This document shows, one piece after another, positions 24,800-34,130 of a DNA stretch of 64,000 bases (its first letter is position 1; every line of letters begins with the position of its first letter). The DNA is taken from positions 62,001 through 126,000 of the forward strand of contig CALWZL010000002.1 of the NCBI GenBank assembly GCA_944385995.1, in the 5' to 3' direction. Source of the stretch: an uncultured Faecalibacterium sp. Lineage in GTDB: Bacteria; Bacillota; Clostridia; Oscillospirales; Ruminococcaceae. The position numbers and the translations under genes are program-made. The notes beneath the pieces were generated by a model. It worked only from the letters and a program-made list of their open reading frames with translations. It did not search any database and was not told where the DNA came from.

Positions 24800-25051
24800 A
24801 AAAGACCCTCCTGTGGATTGGGATGATTGACACCAGTATACCACAATGTGTCACATATTGCGAACATTTCATCACATAATCAGACGATTTTCCCCGGGAA
24901 ATTTGTTACTATAATAACGATAAAGCGAAAATTAAACATATTATCCAAAATATGGAGAATATTATTGTACAACTCTCACATGGCCCGGAAATGGCGTGAA
25001 CGCAAAAAATGATGCACTTCCCGGGCAGTGGGGCGAGGAGGAGGCAATCCG

Positions 25052-25660
25052 ATGGCTGTTTCATACCAGGGCCGGATCGACCACACCGAGGACACGATCC
25101 AGGGGCTGTTTGAAGCCCAGTACAATATCTACCGGACCGGCCGGGTGGTTCTGACCGCGGCGGCCGGGGTGGTGCTGGTGGCGGCCGGACTGTTTGCGCC
25201 GGTGCCCACCCTGGTCCAGGGATTGCTGGTGCTGGCGGGATGCCTGCTGTTTGTGGGCCGGGATTTTCCGGCCATTGTCCGGGCCGAGGGAGTCATTGAG
25301 GCCCGGGGCGGGGTGCTGCCCTCGTCGGTCTGCACCTTCTGCGCCGGCCATATGGAGCTGGAAGAGGGCGGCATCCAGAAAAAACTGCGGTATGAAAAGC
25401 TGGACCGGATCGTCCAGGACCGGCAGTACCTGTATTTGTTTTTCGGGCCGGAATCGGTGGTGATGGTGGACCGGGCAAAAATCCAGCCGGGCACCGCCGA
25501 GGACGTGATGAAGCTGGTCAGCGAGCGGACCGGCAAACAGTGGGAGGCGCCCTTCTCGCTGCTGACCTTCAACCTGCGGGACCTGCTCCGCATCTGGGAC
25601 AACCGGAAGGCAGGGAAGAAGGCCAAACCCGGCAGGAGCAAAAAGAAATCCAAACGGTAA
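25052..25660 (+). CDS. YcxB-like membrane protein
   Basis: 202 residues. Two close membrane helices (about 33-75, VVLTAAAGVVLVAAGLFAPVPTLVQGLLVLAGCLLFVGRD) are followed by a soluble beta-rich domain with LEEGGIQKKLRYEKLDRIVQDRQYLYLFFGPESVVMVDR, the PH-like pattern of YcxB proteins. A very basic C-terminus (KKAKPGRSKKKSKR) ends it. The start is the ATG at 25052 with GAGGAGGAGG upstream. No pathway can be assigned; it stands alone between the second araC and the TRAP transporter. The 252-base gap before it carries a TATAAT-like box near 24912. Confidence 0.7.
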   Translation: MAVSYQGRIDHTEDTIQGLFEAQYNIYRTGRVVLTAAAGVVLVAAGLFAPVPTLVQGLLVLAGCLLFVGRDFPAIVRAEGVIEARGGVLPSSVCTFCAGHMELEEGGIQKKLRYEKLDRIVQDRQYLYLFFGPESVVMVDRAKIQPGTAEDVMKLVSERTGKQWEAPFSLLTFNLRDLLRIWDNRKAGKKAKPGRSKKKSKR

Positions 25661-25827
25661 CATTGCGCCTGGAGGGACGCAGCGGCTGCACGCCCTGGTC
25701 CCGGGCTGCTTTGGATAGACACCACAGGAGGAAAGGAGGAACATCAACCCAAGGAGAAGAAGGAAGAGCAAGGAGTGCGGCGCCTTTTTGAGGAGGGCCG
25801 CAAGGAAAAAGGAGGTACTGTATCCCA

Positions 25828-26853
25828 ATGAAAAAGCTGATTTCCCGCCGTAACTTTCTGACAGCGCTGGGCGCTGTGGCTGCGGCAGGCGTTCTGGCCG
25901 GCTGCAGCGGTGAGCAGGCCGCACAGGCCAACGGCGAAGAACGGACCTTTAACCTGACCCTGTCCCACGGTCTGGCCGAGGACCACGCGGTCCACATTGC
26001 ACTGAGCGCCTTTGCGGAGGATGTTCGTGCGCAGTCGGACGGCACCATCAACATCGAGATCTTCCCCAACGCCACCCTGGGCAGCGAGGTGGACAACATC
26101 ACCCAGATCCGGGCCGGCGCCCTGGATATGGCCAAGGTCTCGGCGTCCACCCTGGGCAACTTCCAGGACGAGTGGAACGTCCTGTCGGTGCCCTATGTCT
26201 TCAACGACCAGCAGCACTACTACAACGTCATGGACGGCGAGATCGCCCAGGACCTGTACAAGCTGACCGAGGACAAGGGCTTTATGGGTCTGACCTGGAT
26301 GGATTCGGGCGCCCGTTCCTTCTACACCGCCAACAAGGCCATCCATGAGCCGGCCGACCTGAAGGGCCTGATGATCCGCACCATGGATTCCCAGATGGCC
26401 ATCAACATGATGACGGCTCTGGGCGGCTCTGCCACCGTCACCAGCTACTCGGAAATCTACACCGCCATGCAGCAGGGCGTCATCGACGGCGCGGAAAACA
26501 ACGTCACCGCCCTCCGGGACCATGCCGATGTCACCAAGTACTATTGCTTTGACGAGCACACCCGCATCCCCGACATTCTGCTGATGTCCACCGAGACCTG
26601 GAACGCCATGTCCGACCATCAGCGGGAGATCATGACCTCCTGTGCCCGGAGCATGACCGAGGACTACAAGACGGCCTGGAAAGAGTTTGAGGATGAGGTT
26701 CTGGCCGCCGCCCAGGAAAAGGGCGTCGAGCTGATTTACGACGTGGATCTTCCCGCCTTCCAGGAGGCATGCCAGTCCATTTATACCGACCTGGAGGCCA
26801 ATTCGCCCGATGTGTACGCCTATGTCGAGCGGATTCAGCAGGCAGCCGTGTGA
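25828..26853 (+). CDS. dctP: TRAP transporter substrate-binding protein DctP
   Basis: 341 residues. Lipoprotein signal MKKLISRRNFLTALGAVAAAG with lipobox LAGC, then a DctP domain: LSHGLAEDHAVHIALSAFAEDV, IFPNATLGSEVDNITQIRAGALDMA, the conserved arginine region LKGLMIRTMDSQM and VIDGAENN. TRAP systems import acids such as uronates, sialate or dicarboxylates using ion gradients; the ligand cannot be read from the sequence. Head of a dctP-dctQ-dctM operon followed by two GH31 genes on the same strand. Confidence 0.92.
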   Translation: MKKLISRRNFLTALGAVAAAGVLAGCSGEQAAQANGEERTFNLTLSHGLAEDHAVHIALSAFAEDVRAQSDGTINIEIFPNATLGSEVDNITQIRAGALDMAKVSASTLGNFQDEWNVLSVPYVFNDQQHYYNVMDGEIAQDLYKLTEDKGFMGLTWMDSGARSFYTANKAIHEPADLKGLMIRTMDSQMAINMMTALGGSATVTSYSEIYTAMQQGVIDGAENNVTALRDHADVTKYYCFDEHTRIPDILLMSTETWNAMSDHQREIMTSCARSMTEDYKTAWKEFEDEVLAAAQEKGVELIYDVDLPAFQEACQSIYTDLEANSPDVYAYVERIQQAAV

Positions 26854-26918
26854 TCCGGCCCCGTGCATCTGCGTCCGGCGCGGGTCCTGCCTGCGCCTAC
26901 AAATGAGGAGATGAGACT

Positions 26919-27398
26919 GTGAAAAAATTTGAAAAGATCCTGGACACTGTCATGCGTTTCCTGCTGGCCCTGTCCATGTTCGCCCTGCTTGCGGGCGGCA
27001 CCTGGCAGATTTTCAGCCGTATGGTGCTGGGCGATCCCTCTACCTTTACCGATGAGTTCCTCCGCTATGTCCTGATCTGGGCTTCCCTGATCGGCTCGGC
27101 CTACTGCTTCTACCGTGACGAGCACCTGTCCCTGGACCTGATTAAGGGCCGGGTCAAGGGCGCCGCCGCCGTCGTCCTGAATATCTTCATCGAGGCGGCC
27201 ACCCTCTTCTTTGTCTGCTATGTCTTTATCTACGGCGGCCTCAAGCTGTCCATGAACGCGCTGAACATTTCGTCGGTCATGCACCTGCCCTTCACCTTCC
27301 TGTATTCGATTCTGCCCATCTCGGGTGTGTTCATCGTTCTGGCCCGCGTTCTCAAGTACGCACAGCTTCTGTCTGAGAAGAAAGGAGGCAACCACTGA
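26919..27398 (+). CDS. dctQ: TRAP transporter small permease DctQ
   Basis: 159 residues with four membrane helices. The GTG start at 26919 has GAGGAG upstream. Segments FLLALSMFALLAGGTWQIFSRMVL, TDEFLRYVLIWASLIGSAYCFYRDEHLSLD and PISGVFIVLARVLKYAQLL match DctQ. Overlaps the dctM start by one base. Confidence 0.92.
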   Translation: MKKFEKILDTVMRFLLALSMFALLAGGTWQIFSRMVLGDPSTFTDEFLRYVLIWASLIGSAYCFYRDEHLSLDLIKGRVKGAAAVVLNIFIEAATLFFVCYVFIYGGLKLSMNALNISSVMHLPFTFLYSILPISGVFIVLARVLKYAQLLSEKKGGNH

Positions 27399-28714
27399 TG
27401 GTCGTACAGGCAACCCTGAGCCTTTTCGGCTCCTTCTTCGTCATGCTGCTGGCGGGCGTCCCCATCTCGGCCGGCATCGGCATTGCTTCGGTCATCACCG
27501 CTCTGTTCAGCATGCCCGCTGACATCTTCGCCCTCATCGCAGCACAGCGCTGCTTCTCGGGCCTGGACTCCTTCTCCCTGCTGGCCCTGCCCTTCTTCAC
27601 CCTGGGCGGCAACATCATGAACAAGGGCGGCATCGCCCGCCGCCTGATCCGTCTGGCCCGTCTGCTGGTGGGCAAGATCCCCGGCTACCTGGCCGCCACC
27701 AACGTTCTGGCCAACATGTTCTTCGGCGCGGTCTCCGGCTCTTCGGTGGCCGCCACCTCCGCCATGGGCTCCATCCTGAGCCCCCTGGAAGCCGAGGAAG
27801 GCTATGATCCCAACTACTCCGCCGCCGTCAACATCTGCTCGGCGCCCACCGGCATCCTGATCCCCCCGTCCGGTCCGCTGATCCTTTACTCCATCACCGC
27901 CGGCGGCGTCTCGGTGGCAGCCCTGTTCATGGGCGGCTACCTGACCGGCATCCTGCTGGGTGTCTGCGTCGCAGCCATCACCATCTATCTGGCCGTCAAG
28001 AAGGGCTACAAGGCTTCCACCGTCAAGGAGGAGGACCCCGCCCTCAAGATCTGGATCGACGCCGTTCCCTCTCTGCTGGCCGTCATCATCGTCATGGGCG
28101 GCATCCTGGGCGGCTTCTTCACCGCCACCGAGGCCGGCGTGGTCATGTGCCTGTACTGCCTGCTGCTGGCTGTGGTCTACCGTGAAATCACCTTCAAGAC
28201 CTTCTATGACATGCTGGCTGACACCATGAAGAGCTCGGCCACCATCCTGTTCCTGATCGCCGCCTCTTCCATCATGTCCTACGTCATGTCCTACTCGGGC
28301 ATCCCCGCCGCCATCAGCGAGGGCCTGATGAGCATTTCCAGCAACCGCTACGTCATCCTGCTCATCATGAACATCTTCCTGCTGATTATGGGCTGCTTCC
28401 TGGATCTGACCCCCGCCGTCCTGATCTTCACCCCCATCTTCCTGCCCATCGCCACCAGCATCGGCATGAGCCCGGTCCACTTCGGCCTGATGCTCATCAC
28501 CAACCTGGGCATCGGCTCGGTCACCCCGCCGGTCGGCTCCTGCCTGTTCGTGGGCTGCGGCGTCGCCAAGGTCAAGATCGAGGGCGTCACCAAGTACATC
28601 ATCCCGCTGTTTGTGGGCATGGTGGTGGCCCTGCTGTTCATCACCTTCATCCCCGCCATCACCATGATCGTGCCCTATCTGTGCGGCCTGGTGGATACCT
28701 TCTGGTGGGTCTAA
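27398..28714 (+). CDS. dctM: TRAP transporter large permease DctM
   Basis: 438 residues with about twelve membrane helices. Family segments: LPFFTLGGNIMNKGGIARRL, FFGAVSGSSVAATSAMGSIL, APTGILIPPSGPLILYSITAGGVSV and LMLITNLGIGSVTPPVGSCLFVGCGVAKV. Forms the ion-coupled channel with DctQ. Terminator follows. Confidence 0.94.
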   Translation: MVVQATLSLFGSFFVMLLAGVPISAGIGIASVITALFSMPADIFALIAAQRCFSGLDSFSLLALPFFTLGGNIMNKGGIARRLIRLARLLVGKIPGYLAATNVLANMFFGAVSGSSVAATSAMGSILSPLEAEEGYDPNYSAAVNICSAPTGILIPPSGPLILYSITAGGVSVAALFMGGYLTGILLGVCVAAITIYLAVKKGYKASTVKEEDPALKIWIDAVPSLLAVIIVMGGILGGFFTATEAGVVMCLYCLLLAVVYREITFKTFYDMLADTMKSSATILFLIAASSIMSYVMSYSGIPAAISEGLMSISSNRYVILLIMNIFLLIMGCFLDLTPAVLIFTPIFLPIATSIGMSPVHFGLMLITNLGIGSVTPPVGSCLFVGCGVAKVKIEGVTKYIIPLFVGMVVALLFITFIPAITMIVPYLCGLVDTFWWV

Positions 28715-28760
28715 ATCCTCTGCTTTTTCCTCTTGCGGCATGAGCCGCTGGTTACCGCTG

Positions 28761-28804
28761 AGAGCCCCTGACTGTCTGCCCGTCAAATGGTCGGGGGCTC
28801 TTTT
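28761..28804 (+). terminator. terminator after dctPQM
   Basis: GAGCCCCTGAC...GGTCGGGGGCTC followed by TTTT. It separates the TRAP genes from the GH31 pair. Confidence 0.82.
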
Positions 28805-28865
28805 CTATGCCGACACAGGCAGTTGATACCTGACCAATTCACCCCGTTCCGAAAGGAGAAACGCG

Positions 28866-31358
28866 ATGTATCTTTGCAAGGAAATTCAGGCCATGGAGCG
28901 CCTGGACGGCGCCTTCCTGTTCCACACCAACTGCGCAGACATCAAGGTCTGTTTTGTCACCGACGAGATCGTCCGGGTCCGGGTGGCCTTTGACCGGAAG
29001 CTGGATGAAGAATCCTATGTCCTGTCCACCACCGCCTGGGAGGACCGTCTGGACAGCCTGTTCCCCGAGGAGCGGACCCGTCTGAACCCGGTCCAGCCCC
29101 AGGTTACCGAGACAGGGGAGGGCTACACCTTCCAGACGGCAGCCGTCCGGCTGGAAGTGACCCGTTCGCCCCTCTGCTTCAAGCTCTACGACAAGGACGG
29201 CGATCTCCTCTACAGCGATTTGGCCGGCACCCCCTACACCCTGGATTCCAACCGCCGGGTGACCCACTACAGCTCGATGGCAGAGGACGACTGTTTCTAC
29301 GGCTTCGGCGAAAAGGCCGGCCTGCTGAACAAGAACAAGACCTTCCTGCGGGAGCGGGCCACCGACGCCATGGGCTATGACGCCGAGAAGATGGACACCC
29401 TGTACAAGCACATTCCCTTCTACATCCATCTGTCCCGCGCCACCCGGAAGGCGGTGGGCCTGTTCTACCACAACTTCTACGAGTCGGTGTTCAACATGGG
29501 CTGCGAGAAGAGCAACTACTGGTCCCGCTACACCTACTGGCAGGCCGACGGCGGCGACATCGACCTGTTCCTGCTGGCCGGCGGCAGCATTGCCAAAGTG
29601 GTGGACAACTACACCCTCCTGACCGGCCGTCCGGCCCTGCTGCCCAAGCGGGCGCTGGGCTATCAGGGTTCTTCCATGTACTACCCCGAGCTGGAGAAGG
29701 ACAGCGACGACGCCGTGCTGGACTTCATCGACACCATCAAGGAGGAAGGCTTCCCCATCGACGGCTTCCACCTGTCCTCCGGGTATACCAGCTACAACAA
29801 TAAACGCTGCGTTTTCGTCTGGAACCATGACCGCTTCAAGGACCCCCGGGCCTACTTTGCAGCCATGAACGAGAAGGGGGCCCAGAACGTCCCCAACGTC
29901 AAGCCCGGCATCCTGCTGTGCCACCCCTGGTTCGACGAGTTCGCCAGCAAGGGCGTCTTTGTCAAGGACTCCCAGGAGGACACCTATGCCGTGGGCAAAT
30001 GGTGGGGCGGCGACGGCGCATTCTGGGACTACACCAGCCCCGCGGGCCGGAAAGCCTGGAAGGAGTACCTGACCGCCAACATCATCGACGTGGGCACCGA
30101 TTCGGTCTGGGATGACAACTGTGAGTATGACAGCCTGCTGGACAAGGACAGCCGCTGCTGCTTTGACGGCAAGGGCGGCACCATCGGCCAGCTGAAGCCC
30201 CTGATGAGCACCCTGATGTGCAAGCTGGGCGCCGAGGCCGTGGTGGAGCACAACCCCAAGGCCCGCCCCTACATTGTCTGCCGCAGCGGTTCCTCCGGCA
30301 TCCAGAAGTACGCCCAGACCTGGTGCGGCGACAACTTCACCAGCTGGAAAACTCTCCGCTACAACATCCCCATCATCACCGGCATGGGCCTGTCCGGCCA
30401 GCCCAACGAGGGCGCCGACATCGGCGGCTTCCACGGCCCCGCCCCCGAAGAGGAGCTGTTTGTCCGCTGGGTCCAGAATGGCATCTTCCAGGCCCGGTTC
30501 TCCATCCATTCGGCCAGCAACGACAACACCGTCACCGAGCCCTGGATGTACCGCAATTCCGCCGGCCTGATCCGGGATGCCATCCTGCTGCGCTACCGGT
30601 TCACCCCCTACCTGTACTCGGCTGAGTACGAGGCCAACCAGACCGGCGCCCCCATCATGCGGCCCCTGGTCTACGAGTTCCAGGACGACCCCAAAGTCTA
30701 TGACGAGAGTTTCCTGTTTATGTTCGGCCGGGATATCCTGGTGGCCAACGTGCTGGAGCCCGGCGCCAAGACCTGGAAGGTTTACCTGCCCGCCGGCTGC
30801 AAGTGGTACGACTGGAACAACCACTTCACCTGCTACGAGGGCGGCCAGACCATTGAGATTCCGGTGGATATGAGCAGTATCCCCATGTTCCTGCGGGAAG
30901 GCGCCATTGTGCCCATGGCTGACAACCAGCTGATGAGCATGGCCAACGACCACATGACCGATCTGCACCTGACCATCATCCCCGGCGCAGAGCGGACCTA
31001 CACCCTCTACGACGACGACGGCGTTACCAACGACTTCAAGGACGGCGTCTGCCGCAAGACCAGCATCCATGTGTCGGGCACCGACGTGGTCAAGGTGGAC
31101 TTTGCCGCCGAGGGCAGCTACACCGACTTTGTGGAGCGGGTGATGGTGGAGATGGTCCGCAAGGACCGCAGCCCCTTCTGGATCACCCTGGACGGCCGGA
31201 AGCTGGAGCACTTCCTCAACCGCCGCAAGTTTGAGGCTGCCGCCGAGGGCTGGTACTACAGCCAGACCAAGAAGGCTGTCCTGGTCAAGTACGCCAATCC
31301 CCGCAAGGATGTGACCCTGACCGTGTCCTTTGAGGACTTTGACCTCATCGGCATGTAA
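28866..31358 (+). CDS. GH31 glycoside hydrolase with atypical nucleophile motif (copy 1)
   Basis: 830 residues with no signal peptide, so cytoplasmic. An N-terminal beta-sandwich (about 1-230, with FYGFGEKAG and HNFYESVF) is followed by the catalytic (beta/alpha)8 barrel (about 245-600) and C-terminal beta-domains (with YTLYDDDGVTNDFKDG). The nucleophile aspartate is predicted at Asp417 in WDDNCEYD and the acid/base at Asp489 in WCGDNFTSW. Canonical alpha-glucosidases have WxDMNE at the nucleophile. The W-x-D-N-x-E form, the tandem copy and the nearby galacto-N-biose genes suggest alpha-N-acetylgalactosaminidase-like specificity, but alpha-glucosidase remains possible. Confidence 0.85.
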   Translation: MYLCKEIQAMERLDGAFLFHTNCADIKVCFVTDEIVRVRVAFDRKLDEESYVLSTTAWEDRLDSLFPEERTRLNPVQPQVTETGEGYTFQTAAVRLEVTRSPLCFKLYDKDGDLLYSDLAGTPYTLDSNRRVTHYSSMAEDDCFYGFGEKAGLLNKNKTFLRERATDAMGYDAEKMDTLYKHIPFYIHLSRATRKAVGLFYHNFYESVFNMGCEKSNYWSRYTYWQADGGDIDLFLLAGGSIAKVVDNYTLLTGRPALLPKRALGYQGSSMYYPELEKDSDDAVLDFIDTIKEEGFPIDGFHLSSGYTSYNNKRCVFVWNHDRFKDPRAYFAAMNEKGAQNVPNVKPGILLCHPWFDEFASKGVFVKDSQEDTYAVGKWWGGDGAFWDYTSPAGRKAWKEYLTANIIDVGTDSVWDDNCEYDSLLDKDSRCCFDGKGGTIGQLKPLMSTLMCKLGAEAVVEHNPKARPYIVCRSGSSGIQKYAQTWCGDNFTSWKTLRYNIPIITGMGLSGQPNEGADIGGFHGPAPEEELFVRWVQNGIFQARFSIHSASNDNTVTEPWMYRNSAGLIRDAILLRYRFTPYLYSAEYEANQTGAPIMRPLVYEFQDDPKVYDESFLFMFGRDILVANVLEPGAKTWKVYLPAGCKWYDWNNHFTCYEGGQTIEIPVDMSSIPMFLREGAIVPMADNQLMSMANDHMTDLHLTIIPGAERTYTLYDDDGVTNDFKDGVCRKTSIHVSGTDVVKVDFAAEGSYTDFVERVMVEMVRKDRSPFWITLDGRKLEHFLNRRKFEAAAEGWYYSQTKKAVLVKYANPRKDVTLTVSFEDFDLIGM

Positions 31359-31383
31359 ATAAAAACAAAAAGGAAGAACGATT

Positions 31384-33900
31384 ATGCTTCTCAAACACTT
31401 CCAGTCCCTGGAAAAAACCGGGAACGGCTACAAGGTCCACGGCGACGCGGCAGATATTCTGCTGGTGTTCCTGACCGACGACATCATCCGGGTGCGGGTG
31501 TCCTTTGACCGCGCCTTCAAGGAGGAATCCTACACCCTGGTGACCACGGCGTGGCCCGACCGGATGGATGAGATGCTCAAGGATGAGCGCGTCCGCATCA
31601 CCCCGCTGGACGTTCCCTGCGAAGAGAGCGAAAAGACCCTGACCTTCCGCACCCACACCCTGACCCTGGTGATGAACAAGTGCCCCCTGTCCTTCAAGCT
31701 CTACACCGCCGAAGGAGAGCTGATTTACGAGGACCTGCGGGAGCGGGCCTTTGAGGAGGACCAGCTGGGCCGGCTGTCCCACTATTCCCGGATCGACGCC
31801 GCCCACGACCACTTCTATGGCTTCGGCGAAAAGACCGGCTACCTGGACAAGATGGGCCGCCGGATGCGGATGGCCCCCAAGGACGCCATCGGCCACGACC
31901 CTGAGTTTGGGGACCCCATGTACAAGCACATCCCCTTCTACATCCGGATCAGCGACCAGCAGCGCCACGCCCTGGGCCTGTTCTACCACAACTCCTACGA
32001 CAGCGTCTTTGACATGGGACAGGAGATTTCGGGCTACTGGAGCCGCTATTGCTACTATCAGACCGACGGCGGCGACATCGACCTGTTCTTCCTCAACGGT
32101 CCGGCCGTCAGCCAGGTGCTGGACCACTACACCCAGCTCACCGGCCGCCCGGCCCTGCCCACCAAGCAGTCCCTGGGCTACTGCGCTTCCACCATGTACT
32201 ATGCCGAGCTGGAGCAGGACTGCGACCAGGAGATCTACAAGGTCATCGACAAGCACAAGAAGGAAGGGGTCCTGATCGACAACTTCTGGCTGGCGTCGGG
32301 CTATACCAGCGGAGAAGAAGACAATCTGCGGTATGTCTTCAACTGGAATCACAAGCGGTTCCCCGACCCCAAGGGCTTCTTTGAAAAGATGAACGGGATG
32401 GGTATCAACGTGATTCCCAACCTCAAGCCCGGCATCCTGAAAAACCACCCCTACATGCCCCTGTTTGAGAAGAATGGGGTCTTTGTCAAGACGCCCGACG
32501 GCAGCGGCGACTATTACGGCCGCTGGTGGGGCGGCGAAGGCCGGTTCTTCGACTTCACCGGCAAGGCCGGCCGGGACACCTGGAAACAGCTGCTGGAGGA
32601 CAACCTCCTCAAGCTGGGCGCCAAGACGGTCTGGAACGACAACTGCGAGATGGACGGCGTGGAGGACCGGAACGCCCAGTGCGATTTTGAGGGCGAGAAG
32701 GGGACCATGGCCGAGCTGAAAATTCTCCACTCCAACCTGATGGCCTATGTGGGCAAAGAGGCCCTGGCCGAAGTCTACCCGGGGGAGCGCCCCTACATCA
32801 TCAACCGGGCAGGCTTTGCGGGAATTCAGCGCTATGCCCAGGTCTGGGGCGGCGACAACCTCACCGACTGGCGGACCGTCAAGTTCAACATCGCCACCAT
32901 CCTGGGGATGGGCCTGTCGGGCTGCGCCAACATGGGCTGTGACATCGGCGGCTTTGCAGGTCCCGCCCCCGAGGCGGAACTGCTGCTGCGGTGGATTCAG
33001 AGCGGCATCTTCCAGCCCCGCTTCTGCCTGAATTCGGCCAACAGCGACAACACCGTCACCCAGCCCTGGATGTACGAGGAGAACAACGCGTACATCCGGG
33101 CAGCCTACGCCCTGCGGTACCGGATGCTGCCCTACCTGTACTCCCTGATGTACCAGGCCAACCAGACCGGCATGCCGGCCATGCGGCCCCTGTTCCTGGA
33201 GTTCCCCGATGACCCCGCCTGCTACACCGACAAGAATCTGACCTTCATGTACGGCAGCAGTGTTCTGGTGGCCAACGTGGTGGAAAAGGGTGCAAAAACC
33301 CGCACCATCTACCTGCCCGCCGGCTGCACCTGGTACGACATGAACGACAACCTCCGTCCCTATGCCGGCGGCCAGACCATCGAAGTGCCGGTGGACCTGG
33401 GCAGCATTCCCATGTTCCTGCGGGGTTCGGCGGTGTTTGCCACCAGTGAGGATGTCAAACACATCCTCAGCGACACCCTGCGCCACCTGGATCTGCTGGT
33501 GGCCGCAGAGACCGACACCAGCTTTGTCCTCTACGACGACGACGGCCACACCGAGGATTATAAGAACGGGGTCTATGCCCGCACCGAAATCCAGGTCAAG
33601 GCCGGGGAGCAGACCGTCCTTTCCTTCCGCAAGGAGGGCGACTACGCCGACACCGTCGAAAGCCTCACCATCCGCCTGGTCAGCAAGGCCAAGGGCGCTT
33701 ACTGGGTGACGGTGGACGGCCAGCCGGTGCCCCGCACCATCGTGCGGGAGGTCTTTGACGAATCCCCCTGCGCATGGTATTACAATATGTCCGACCGGAC
33801 CATCTGGGTCAAATATCCCAAGCCCGCCCATGACAACTACGACGTGGTGATCTCCACCGAGAAGTTCGACCTGGTGGGCATGGTCAAGGAAGAGGGCTAA
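31384..33900 (+). CDS. GH31 glycoside hydrolase with atypical nucleophile motif (copy 2)
   Basis: 838 residues, a paralog of the preceding gene over its whole length. Predicted nucleophile Asp419 in WNDNCEMD, acid/base Asp491 in WGGDNLTDW, and FYGFGEKTGYLDK in the N-domain. No signal peptide. It starts 25 bases after copy 1 with AAAGGAAG as ribosome site, so they share a transcript. The two differ in loops around the active site (copy 2 has DGVEDRNAQCDFEGEKGTM where copy 1 has DSLLDKDSRCCFDGKGGTI), which may separate substrates. Followed by a terminator. Confidence 0.85.
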   Translation: MLLKHFQSLEKTGNGYKVHGDAADILLVFLTDDIIRVRVSFDRAFKEESYTLVTTAWPDRMDEMLKDERVRITPLDVPCEESEKTLTFRTHTLTLVMNKCPLSFKLYTAEGELIYEDLRERAFEEDQLGRLSHYSRIDAAHDHFYGFGEKTGYLDKMGRRMRMAPKDAIGHDPEFGDPMYKHIPFYIRISDQQRHALGLFYHNSYDSVFDMGQEISGYWSRYCYYQTDGGDIDLFFLNGPAVSQVLDHYTQLTGRPALPTKQSLGYCASTMYYAELEQDCDQEIYKVIDKHKKEGVLIDNFWLASGYTSGEEDNLRYVFNWNHKRFPDPKGFFEKMNGMGINVIPNLKPGILKNHPYMPLFEKNGVFVKTPDGSGDYYGRWWGGEGRFFDFTGKAGRDTWKQLLEDNLLKLGAKTVWNDNCEMDGVEDRNAQCDFEGEKGTMAELKILHSNLMAYVGKEALAEVYPGERPYIINRAGFAGIQRYAQVWGGDNLTDWRTVKFNIATILGMGLSGCANMGCDIGGFAGPAPEAELLLRWIQSGIFQPRFCLNSANSDNTVTQPWMYEENNAYIRAAYALRYRMLPYLYSLMYQANQTGMPAMRPLFLEFPDDPACYTDKNLTFMYGSSVLVANVVEKGAKTRTIYLPAGCTWYDMNDNLRPYAGGQTIEVPVDLGSIPMFLRGSAVFATSEDVKHILSDTLRHLDLLVAAETDTSFVLYDDDGHTEDYKNGVYARTEIQVKAGEQTVLSFRKEGDYADTVESLTIRLVSKAKGAYWVTVDGQPVPRTIVREVFDESPCAWYYNMSDRTIWVKYPKPAHDNYDVVISTEKFDLVGMVKEEG

Positions 33901-33929
33901 AAAGCCCTTTCGCAGCAGCCATTCTCGTT

Positions 33930-33978
33930 GGCGTCCAGACGCACCGCCCTGCCAAGGGTGCGCCTGGGCGCCTTTTTT
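33930..33978 (+). terminator. terminator after the GH31 pair
   Basis: GGCGTCCAGACGCACC...GGTGCGCCTGGGCGCC followed by TTTTTT. Confidence 0.85.
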
Positions 33979-34019
33979 GCGCCCGGGATCAGACACCCCG
34001 GACCGTGTCAAAGAAAAAA

Positions 34020-34040
34020 GCGAAACAATACGAAACTTTG
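34020..34040. promoter_or_regulatory. LacI-type operator upstream of the alpha-glucan GH31
   Basis: Begins GCGAAACAATACGAAACTTT (34020-34039). Nearly identical to the site in the malE-like promoter on its minus strand. It abuts the -35 box at 34043. Confidence 0.65.
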
Positions 34041-34042
34041 TC

Positions 34043-34071
34043 TTGGAACCAGCCTTCCAATCTGCTATAAT
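34043..34071 (+). promoter_or_regulatory. promoter of the third GH31 gene
   Basis: TTGGAA (34043-34048), 17-base spacer, TATAAT (34066-34071), about 60 bases before the start codon. Confidence 0.82.
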
Positions 34072-34130
34072 AGGGCCGCAGACCACCGTGTGGGGGCCTG
34101 ATGGATGATAGACAAGAAAGGATGCTGCCT

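Noticed and set aside
28839..34086. Two minus-strand frames of 851 and 913 residues
   Set aside because: Antisense to the GH31 pair. Both are His/Gly/Val-rich and lack any domain.
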